Of a stretch of DNA of 64,000 nt, positions 35,316 through 43,332 are shown in pieces; within the stretch, counting starts at the first letter, position 1, and the number at the start of each line of letters is the position of its first letter. The stretch comes from Corythucha ciliata (lineage: Eukaryota; Arthropoda; Insecta; Hemiptera; Tingidae), in NCBI GenBank assembly GCA_038030265.1, contig CM075939.1, positions 32,717,253 through 32,781,252 on the forward strand. Direction: 5' to 3'. The notes beneath the pieces were generated by a model, which made no database searches, was not told the origin of the DNA, and saw only the letters and a program-made list of their open reading frames with translations. The translations under genes and the position numbers were made by a program.

Positions 35316-35563
35316 ATTTTTTCTCGAAACTCGAATCGTGTTGGGCTATGCCCTTCCATCGTCGTCCGGATAATATCAGTCTAATTAATTTATTAATTAA
35401 AATACCGGCGACAGATTTATTCAATATATCCATCTAACAACATCTAGATAAGATAAAATTCGGCGTGGTTTACCGATCAGGAGAAGCGCCTAGAGTTTCG
35501 AGAAACAATGGACCTGGGTGGGGTTTGGCTTAGCTTATCCCTCGGAGTACGACTCCCATAGGC

Positions 35564-35637
35564 GTCTCCGTGGCGCAAATGGCAGCGTGCTGGACTGGTA
35601 ATCCAGAGGTTGCGGGTTCAAATCCCGCCGGGGAGCC
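35564..35637 (+). tRNA. tRNA-like gene, GGT, copy 4
   Basis: Identical in sequence to copy 1, opposite strand. T6 terminator follows. Same caveats about anticodon and discriminator base. Confidence 0.6.
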
Positions 35638-35785
35638 ATTTTTTCTCGAAACTCGAATCGTGTTGGGCTATGCCCTTCCATCGTCGTCCGGATAATATCA
35701 GTCTAATTAATTTATTAACTTTGGGGTATCTAATTCCCCATCGTAAGTCACATGATTTCAATGGATATTTTTGAGAAATAAATAG

Positions 35786-35931
35786 GTATTTTAGGGCGAC
35801 CCTCCAAATCTACAAAAGTTACAAATTTTGCAAGTTGTGTAGCTTTTAAACCAATTAAACACATGTTGCTATGTAAACAACCTACAAATTTGTAACTTTT
35901 GTAGCTTCTGTAGATCGCCCTAAAAGACCTA
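35786..35931. mobile_element. Hairpin MITE
   Basis: Arms GGTATTTTAGGGCGACCCTC and (complement) GGTCTTTTAGGGCGATCTAC, continuing into CTACAAAAGTTACAAATTT on both arms. A ~40-bp loop separates them. No coding. Confidence 0.75.
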
Positions 35932-35959
35932 ATGAAATCATCTCCCCTGGGGGGTTGTC

Positions 35960-36047
35960 ATAGAAAAGTGAAACAGATGAGAGTGAACAAATTTTAGCTG
36001 TTTATGTCAATCTCATTTCGTCTCACAAGTGTTTCATTTTTCTATTA
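35960..36047. mobile_element. Short hairpin MITE (~88 bp)
   Basis: Ends ATAGAAAAGTGAAACA and (complement) ATAGAAAAATGAAACA, with internal GATGAGAGTG/TCTCATTTCGTCTC pairing. Confidence 0.55.
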
Positions 36048-36155
36048 CAATCCCCATTCTGTAACTCTTAACGCGCGTCTTAGCGAATTTTTCAGCTCTG
36101 ATTATTCATCTCGTTAATTTTAACGCCGAAGTGTCCTTTTTGACTTTTGTCTCTA

Positions 36156-36427
36156 TAGACATAAGTGTAAAGTGTCAGACATAAATTGCTCTTACTACGT
36201 TAACACTGATGACAATTTCCAGAAATTCCTGTTTAAACCAATGCGATTTGTGTCTGACACTACAAGCAATAGGTATTTATGTCTGTTCCAAGAAGGTGTT
36301 TGGAACATGTTCCGAGCAGAATTGCCTTGAGACCAGCCAATAAAATGTAATCAACTTACATGTTTTTGGCTGGTCCCATGGCAACTCTGCTCCGAACATG
36401 TTCCCAACACCTTGGTGGAACAGACCT
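36156..36427. mobile_element. Two adjacent MITEs, including family 2 copy 2
   Basis: 36156-36284 is a TIR element with ends GACATAAGTGTAAAGTGTCA and (complement) GACATAAATACC...GTAGTGTCAG. From about 36284 to 36427 lies a second copy of the family at 26364: TCTGTTCCAAGAAGGTGTT, GAACATGTTCCGAGCAGA, and the complement ending AACAGACCT. The two share a junction at GTCTG, so one probably inserted at the end of the other. Confidence 0.65.
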
Positions 36428-37631
36428 AATATAAGATTTACGGCATTAAAGTGGATAGCTTAATATTACAGAATCACCCCTACGGGTTTGTTTCCTAGTG
36501 GAAATACCACAATTAATCGGTTACGTTGAATTTTCCGTGTAATGACAGGGTCCAAGTAATGAAGAAATCGTGCAACCACCTCCGAACAACGAGGGTAACG
36601 TGAATACAACCACACCCGAATCTCCGCCTCGCGAAAATGTTCTGTTTGAGGAAAGGGTGAATTATCAACAGGAGCTTCACCGGGCCCTCGAAGAAGTGTC
36701 TCACTTGAAGAACGTTTTAAAAGACAAGGAGTTCAGCGTCAGTAGATTTCGCGATGACAGCTCATTTTGTAAATATTACACCGGTGTGACTTTCCCAGTA
36801 CTCTCGGCTGCCTTCGAAGACGTTGAAAAATTCCTTTCGGTCACATCAACGTCCGCTTTAAAGAAATTTGATCAGTTCGTTCTGACCCTCATGAAGTTGA
36901 GGCACAATTTCGATTTCAACGACCTGGCCTACAGATTTAATGTCGACAGAAGGACGTCAAGCAGACACTTTTACTCAGTAATAAATGTCCTGTTTTACCG
37001 GTTGAAAAGTTTAGTCCGGTGGCCCGAGAGAGAAGATTTAAGAAAAAATGTCCCGATTTGTTTTCAAAGAGAATTTGGCAACAAAGTTACTGTAATAATT
37101 GATTGTTTTGAGGTAATGGTTGAGACCCCTTCTGACAAAGTTGCGGCCTCTCAACATTACTCTCACTACAAAAGTTCCAATACAGTGAAATTCTTAATCG
37201 GCATTTCTTCCCATGGGGTAATTACATTTATCTCTAAAGCTTACGGAGGAAGATGAAGTGACAAATTCATAACGCTTGACTCTGGAATTTTGGACAATCT
37301 TCTTCCTGGTGACCTCATCATTGCCGACAGGGGGTTTCTTATTAGCGACGAAGTCCACGCGTGCATGGCGGAGGTACACGTTCCGGCTTTTACAAAGGGC
37401 AAACGCCAATTGCTCCCAGTGGACGTTGAGTTTGCCCGAAAGCTGTCCAATGTCAGAATCCATGTGGAGAGGGTAATTGGTAATTTAAAAAATAAATATA
37501 CTATTCTTTCCAAAAAATTGCCTTTGCACATGGTCAGGAGAAAGGATCGCGGTATTCCCTACATTGACAAAATTGTCACAATATGCTGTGCCTTTGTCAA
37601 TTTATGCCCATCTGTCGTACCCCTAGAGTAA

Positions 37632-37856
37632 CATTACCTTTCGCCTCCCCCGATCACTTAAGTTAATATAATAGTAACATTTTTTAAATAGAGTTATTTG
37701 TGAACACGAATTAAATTGTGAGAACCAACACATTGCAAAAAATCGAAAATCAAATATTTTTTGTTTTTAATAATATTTTTATTAATTATAAATGTAGAAA
37801 AAAATAAAAATTTTAAAAAATACAATAATAATCATTGGAAAACATTCGTGGCTAAT
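37632..37856. terminator. Intergenic 3' ends of convergent ISL2EU genes
   Basis: A 225-bp very AT-rich spacer lies between the two stop codons, with AATAAA-like runs on both strands (for example near 37799-37808). It presumably holds both polyadenylation sites. Confidence 0.4.
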
Positions 37857-40223
37857 TTATGGGCACCCTGCAGTCGTTGGTTTTGGCTTTGTGAAGTACT
37901 TCCCAAGCATTTCAGGCATAAGCACTTCTTCGTGAAATTTTAATAAAATTTTCAAATTAGCCTCCCAAAAGTCCTGGTCAAATTTTATGCGTTCATAAAA
38001 AAAAGCCCCTCTGTTCCACGCCACAAAGTCGCAGTATTGTGTTTGAGCGAGGGCCATCTGCATCTGCACTTGGTAGTAATACCCATGTTTCTTGGACAGC
38101 GAATAAGTTGTGACACTGCCTGCCTCGGGTGGTATTTCTAAGAAGGAATTTTTCAGGGCTAAAACTTCCTCAATTAGATTGCCGTCTCTAGCGCAAAAGG
38201 GGCATTTTACCTCTACGCAGCCCTCACCGCAGCATGCGCATTTCACTATCCCGTCTGGAGAGGCGCCGAGTTGAGGGTACTGGCTTAATACAAGGAAGCC
38301 AGTTTGGCGCACGCAACAAGCTTCGTGCCGTTCGGAAATGTAGGCCGTGTATGCCTCCAAAGCCTCCTTTTCGTGCTTACACCCGTAGGTTGTAGCGGGT
38401 GATCTAAAGCCATGACTTCTCGGGTAGCATATTTTATTTATTAAAGATAAAGAGGGGTTGGCGAGTGACGTTCGGCAAACTAACTTCATATTTGACGCTG
38501 TTATGCGGCCCTCTCTCAACAGCATCCACTTTTTATTTGCAGACTGCCCTCGAGTCATTGCTTCAATAGAAGCAGGGTCCAGCTTTGGGAGCTCTGTGCC
38601 TTTACCAATTTCAATAAGCGTCGTTAGGTCTCGTTCCAAATATTCTTCTTTGAACAAGACTTGAGGCAGACAGTCAGAACTTAGCGACATGTCACTCGAG
38701 AAGGGAGGTGTTACGAGGCACAATGCTGGAATACCGCCTGAAGTTTTTACCCTCGTCAGCAAAGAACGAACGTCTTGACTGGACATGGAAGGCACTTGAG
38801 GCTGAAGACATAATTCGGCTTCATCCGGGTGTATTTCTGCACCACCGTAGGAAATATCGGCGACTGAAGCCATTTGTCCCAGTTCTCCTACCGTAGTAAG
38901 GAATCCAACATCATCGAAATAACAAGGCAAAGATATTCAATTTTTACCGGAAGGTTCACGCCAGTACGCTCGCACGTCCGTCACACTTTCATCCTCGGAA
39001 TATTTTCGCACGATGTCTTCCACCGCAAACAAAGAAGCTCCTACGTGCGTGCAAGTCTTTCCCAACCCTGCCATGCAGTCGCAATGAGCAGTCACAATAC
39101 GGCCATCCAAATAGGCCAATATCCAGCATTTTGCAGGCGAGGCCCTTAACTTCTGGGAGTGGGTAACCTGGAACCAGAAACAAAAATTTTAGCTGATGGA
39201 AGTTTTGAGGTCGAAACCGGTTTGAGTTGTGTGGAGTCAATGCAAGCAAACAAATTTATTCCCTCGAAAAATGAAGCATTTTGATAGGTTGCATAGACAC
39301 CACACAACGAAAACACGCTTATGCACACGCACACACGCCCGTGGTTGTCTAGCCTTCCTCACCATCAAAGCCCCCTCACAAACTAGGAAAATGATAAAAT
39401 AACACGGGATTCTACAGTTGCGAGGCAAGTTGAAGCAGAAGAAAGTTCTACGAACGACTTAGCATATGGGTCTATTTGGACTGCGTTTATACGTTAGGCT
39501 GCTCTCTCGTCGCAGTGAGCACTCATCAGGTGTAACATATGACAACTGACGCACAAACTTCATGAATATAAATATTGGGTAGTGGCGATCATGAGTACAA
39601 GAAGCCAAGCTCCTCGCCAATGCCAACGGACCATGAAATCTGTATACCGGGTGTCATATGTGATGCTGATGAGCGAGCGTTAAGTACGTATGCACCATTC
39701 ACCGACTCTTGGTTCCTACAGTTAGTATTTCTGAACGCCCCTACAAAGGAAACACAGTCATTTCGAATTCCGAAAGACTTACCTTGGACAGAACCACACT
39801 TTTGTCGCCGACTTGTCGGGCCTCAATTTTTCTGACGAAACCACTCTTGTATGATTTGTGTGCTTCGAGCGATTTGTAGCACCTGAATTGTTCCTGGGTA
39901 AAGGCACTGATACCGTACACTAAATAATTTACGATGTCAATATTCGTGACCGCCGGAAAATATCTGACGTCTGTCGAATTATTACGGACAAATCTAAGGG
40001 AAAACAACCAAAAAACCGATTGGAATAACATCACAATGACCAAAATCCAGTTTTAATAATTCGCAGCTAAAGGATGCAGAAAATATTTAAACAACTGACC
40101 ACATATTGCGTCAAAGGGATTGTGTACTTACAGGAACGGGTCTGCGCCAATATCCTTTATTTTTGCCATATAGCGGCGACCTACATCTGCCGGCAATGTC
40201 TTGGCATAGTCGCTCAACTCCAT
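37857..40223 (-). pseudogene. SWIM zinc-finger / YqaJ exonuclease of ISL2EU element
   Basis: Three exons in consistent phase: 40223-40132 (ATG, MELSDYAKTLPADVGRYMAK; GTAAGTAC donor), 39963-39783 (FPAVTNIDIVNYLVYG; GTAAGT donor), and 39167-37857. Exon 3 opens with VTHSQKL and a SWIM-type finger (CDCMAGLGKTCTHVGA). An in-frame TGA at 38937-38939 follows, then the YqaJ/lambda-exonuclease-like nuclease: W...REGRITASN, TTYGCKHEKEALEAY, GASPDGIV (metal-binding Asp), CVEVKCPF (E-x-K) and YYYQVQMQMALA. The total is 527 codons. YqaJ nucleases degrade or process DNA ends in phage recombination; its role in transposition is not established. Apart from one stop the gene is complete. Confidence 0.88.
39230..39305. 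mobile_element. Small hairpin MITE, family 3, copy 1 (intron 2 of YqaJ gene)
   Basis: Ends GTGTGGAGTCAATGCAA and (complement) GTGTGGTGTCTATGCAA around an ATTCCC-CGAAAAATGAAGCATTT core. A related copy lies at about 50786-50863. Confidence 0.6.
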
Positions 40224-40997
40224 TGTTCAAAAGATGAACTTATAATTCGAACAAAACAAAATTGTTTTTAAGAGAAAAGCCACTTTCTAACGCTTCGCTT
40301 AATGTAAGTCCACAGGTGACGGTCATCCAAGAATCTTTATCACACGTTATCATAACCTAGTTGTCCGCGAAGGATTACCAAAGTTGTATAGATACCAAGT
40401 TGCTTCACTCTTCTCTTATCATTGTACAAAACAGCGGTTTCAAGGAAAGTTCCGCGTTTTGCTCGCACCAGAGGTCGCTACCTCTGATAGTTGGTTTTAT
40501 TTTGTTATTTTCGCTATTATTACTCATTATATTCATTAAGTTTCTGTATTTCATAGAAATATGACCTGCTGTGTACCTCAGTGTACAACTGGGTACCATA
40601 ATAACAGGAAATTGGTGAAGGAGGGGAAAAAAAGCAGCACCCCTCTCTTCAAAATACCAAAAGTAAGGTTTTTCAAACTTCTTCTTGCTAGGAAACGTTG
40701 GAATTGTCGGTAATGCCAGTTTAAGCTTCATTCACGCTAAATAGTGACAAAAAGTGAAAATAGAGACGTGACAATTTTTTTCGGTAAAAATAAAAATATT
40801 ATTCTCACAATTTCAAGGGACCAATGTATACTAGACCGGCACGTGACAGTGACACGCACTAAAATCCCTCAGTGATTTTTTAAACTTTTTTTAAGTTTCA
40901 AGGCAATTTGACATGATTGTGTGTATTAAAAGTCACTGTGAGCTCATTTTCTGAAATACCACTTTCTAAGCACGGCCTGTCATCATAGTTAGACCGA

Positions 40998-41740
40998 GAG
41001 GTGAGTGCCTAACTTACTGACCCAGAGTTATCTCTACTGACCGGGTACTTACAATGCTCGGTACGAGCTGAAATTTCGCAAACAACTTACGCGTGGGTCA
41101 ATACGACTCGCCCTAAAATTTGATCTCAATCGGTTGCGGCAAACTCGGGAAAATCCGGGAGTGTCTAATTTACTGACCAGGGTTTCTCTACTGACCGGAC
41201 ACTTGAAATGCTTTGGCCAAAACGACGATTGTAAGTACCTGGTCAGTAGGATTTCCCGAGTTTCCCTCAACCGATCGGGATTAAATTTCAGGGCAAGTCG
41301 TATTGACCCACGCGTAAAATTGTACGCAAAAGTTTAGGTAGATTCGAGCCATTACCAGTACCTGATCAATATAGAAAACACTCTGAGGAAAACCCGTCTG
41401 GTTTGTTGTATGCAAAATGTAACCTCGATCTGAGCATTTTAAGTACAGGGGGGTGATTCTGTAACTTGCAAAATTTACGTGTCCTAAAATGGAAGAAGGG
41501 CGAGGGGAGGTACCTCGTTGTCATGGTTTTTACGAGACCTAAACTGCGGAATTTTCACGCGAGAATGTGTGGTCTCGAAGAAAAATTAACAAATTCTTAA
41601 CAAATGAGTGGAAACACCAAGGCAACGGGGTACATCCTCTCCCCCTCCTTCCCAGTTACGACACGTAAATTTTGCAAGTTACAGAATCACCCCCCATCAG
41701 TAAAGATAACTCAGGGTCAGTAAATTAGGCTTTCTCGACC
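40998..41740. mobile_element. TIR element with internal palindrome, hosting a second MITE
   Basis: The outer inverted ends carry GCCTAACTTACTGACC and (complement) GCCTAATTTACTGACC, followed by GAGTTATCT on both. Inside, 41088-41158 and 41249-41320 form a second inverted pair (ACGCGTGGGTCAATACGACT and complement). The element at 41445-41698 is inserted in its right half. Confidence 0.75.
41445..41698. mobile_element. TIR MITE (254 bp) nested in the preceding element
   Basis: Ends GGGGGGTGATTCTGTAACTT and its exact complement at the right, continuing through GCAAAATTTACGTGTC for ~36 bp. Short related ends (ATTCTGTAACTC, ACAGAATCACCCC) occur near 36054, 36468 and 42487. Confidence 0.85.
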
Positions 41741-42480
41741 GAGAGCTGGCTACAGTCCCAGTCAACCGGAAGAACGTAGTCATGAAACTAGCTCCATTGG
41801 GTAGATAATGATGAGCTGAGTACGAATATGAACGTCTGCCTGGGGCATTTGCCCTCAGCAGCCAATCATAATCTCTGGAAATGATACATAAATTAACCGG
41901 AACAAATTACATATAGAACAAATTGGTTTTAATGATTTCTAGGTTCCTTTAGAATGTGTTTCAACTATATAGTTCTAGGGGATGTTGGAACGAACCTACT
42001 GTTTCAGACCATCTAAACCAAAATCTATGTTATTTTGTGTTCATTTTTGGGTTCTTGCTTCCATTCCCCCCCTCCTTGTTACCTCCCGACGACGTCTATA
42101 ATACATGGAAGCTGAAGTCCTATCCCGCAGACCCCCACCGCCCGCGTCTCCCTAACGCCTATGATGCTTCCGTTTTCGATTTATGAAAAATGTTCGTAGG
42201 ATCAACTAACTAGATGGAATTCTGCAATCCCACAAGCCGAATGGGATTTAACTCTCAAAGACTTTGTGCCCTTCATTTTCAAGAAGAGGACATCTTGAAA
42301 TATTTTGAGGCCAAACTTCCGAACGGGGAAATTCATAAAATTCCACGAGAAAGATGGTCTTTAGTAAAGGGTACTATCCCCAGGATTTTTCCCGGGTGTC
42401 CAAGACAACAACACCGTCATCCATCTCAGTCAACGCAAACATAGAGCTTGTGAACGGGTCTTAAATAAAACCGACCAGCG

Positions 42481-42590
42481 GGCCTATTCTGTAACTCATA
42501 ACGCGTGCGTTAACAAAACTTTTCAGCTGAATTTTTATAATTATTCGGCTTGTTGATTTCGCTAACGCAAGAATTACAAAATAGGGAGGC
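42481..42590. mobile_element. Short TIR MITE
   Basis: CCTATTCTGTAACTCATAAC with GCGTTA, mirrored by TAACGCAAGAATTACAAAATAGG. About 105 bp, non-coding. Confidence 0.6.
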
Positions 42591-42651
42591 TGGGGCCTTA
42601 ATCACTAACTTTTTTTTCTCAAAAAGCATGTATTTCCGTTCAGTTTTCTTA

Positions 42652-42845
42652 GGCCCTATTCATAGTCGCTACTTAAGTTAAAATAATTCTCCTAAGTAAA
42701 AATCAAATCAGTTGTTGGAAAAAAAATCATCTGTTTAGACGTCCACTTTGGGAAATTTATGTTTACGAATACGTGTCTAGATTTCATAATTGAGATTTCA
42801 ATGTTTCTACCTAAGTAAAGTCTCTATCGTTGGAATAAGGCCCCT
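42652..42845. mobile_element. TIR MITE
   Basis: Left end GGCCCTATTCATAGTCGCTAC with CTTAAGT; right end, complemented, GGCCTTATTCCAACGATAGAG with CTTTACTTAGG. The termini are imperfect. No coding. Confidence 0.5.
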
Positions 42846-43332
42846 TAATTGCCGAATTTCAATAACTTAAGCAGAAGTAGTGGCCTTACGTTTTCGAGCT
42901 CGAACATAAATGCATTTATGCTGGACTACGAGCCCCACAGGATGAAGAACGTGTTTCTTTTCTTACCACGAATGATGAGTCATATATCTAAAACTATCAA
43001 CATTTTGATTCAGAAGAAATGTTCATAACATTTTACACTTGAAAAATAATGATAGCAATTTTAGATAGCCGTGTTCTGTGCTGCAATATAAACGCCAATA
43101 TTACTGATTTAGTCATCCTAAGCTCCTAAATGTGCGTTCAATTCATTTTAATTCTCAAATTAGGTGTTTAATCTAGCATTGGAACAAGAAAAACATAAAA
43201 TAACACACTTGAACTCATTTACTGCTATTGCAAAATAGACGTGCTAGCGGAGCCAGACCTCTCTGACGGGAGCGATTTTCCCTTCGACCTTGTGAACCGC
43301 GCGTTATCACAAGCGAAGCAACTTGGTATCTA
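42846..43332. other. Non-coding stretch
   Basis: No gene or repeat recognised. Confidence 0.35.

Larger units (their letters stand above)
34476..35728. repeat. Palindromic 322-bp tRNA-unit array with 12-bp flanking duplication
   Basis: The insert at 34488-35716 is flanked on both sides by AACTTTGGGGTA (34476-34487 and 35717-35728). Inside is a 322-bp unit (starts at 34488 and 34810) in minus orientation, about 1.6 copies. It switches near 35015 to about 2.2 copies in plus orientation. Each complete unit has a tRNA-like gene, a T6 run, and a body (CTTCCATCGTCGTCCGGATA, AATACCGGCGACAG). A diverged copy of the body lies at about 51121-51240. A long target duplication and a tRNA head suggest a SINE-like retroposed multimer; this is inference. 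Confidence 0.9.
31467..37631 (+). pseudogene. THAP-domain ISL2EU transposase
   Basis: Exon 1 starts at the ATG at 31467: MPVFCAVVGCSSRSGRDAVS, the N-terminal Cys pair of a THAP zinc finger, then FRFPSIHHG. Exon 2 (about 31610-31750) carries RRCKWISALRRKDLTASKL and VCSRHF (the finger's Cys and His), but a frameshift near 31645 separates it from its own start. Exon 3 is 32125-32249 (RPADMLDRDNPDWVPSQNMGY), between a TTTTAG acceptor and a GTAAGC donor. Exon 4 is 36549-37631 and encodes the DDE_Tnp_4-type nuclease: a leucine-rich coiled region, a helix-turn-helix (FNDLAYRFNVDRRTSSRHF), IIDCFEVMVETPSD (Asp 1), GDLIIADRGF (Asp 2) and VRIHVERVIGNLKNKY (Glu). An in-frame TGA at 37254-37256 (after AYGGR) splits exon 4. 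Exon phases agree across introns 2 and 3. Confidence 0.88.
31044..40373. mobile_element. ISL2EU-type DNA transposon (9.3 kb)
   Basis: The ends are the inverted repeat CCTTCGCGGACAACT (31044-31058) and its exact complement (40359-40373). AT flanks each side (31042-31043 and 40374-40375), fitting a 2-bp target duplication. It carries convergent genes for a THAP-domain DDE transposase (+) and a SWIM-YqaJ exonuclease (-), the gene pair described for ISL2EU elements in Repbase as I recall. Each gene has an in-frame TGA, and the transposase also has an apparent frameshift. Most of the length is intron 3 of the transposase gene, filled with MITEs and a tRNA-like array. Confidence 0.85.
40561..42444 (+). 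pseudogene. THAP zinc-finger gene fragment
   Basis: Exon 40561-40662 starts ATG: MTCCVPQCTTGYHNNRK, then TPLFKIPK, with a GTAAGG donor in phase 0. This is the N-terminal half of a THAP finger. About 1.5 kb further, 42214-42444 reads GFNSQRLCALHFQEEDIL (the finger's Cys and His), then KLPNGEIHKIPRERW and TIPRIFPGCP, typical of the THAP C-terminal half, ending in TAG. The middle piece with the conserved Trp is not found and nested MITEs lie between. It could be a transposase N-terminus or a domesticated gene; no downstream domain is seen. Confidence 0.6.

Noticed and set aside
37254..37256. Selenocysteine recoding at the ISL2EU transposase TGA
   Set aside because: No SECIS-like structure was identified, and other broken genes in the window also have TGA; decay is simpler. 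Kept only as a low-interest check.
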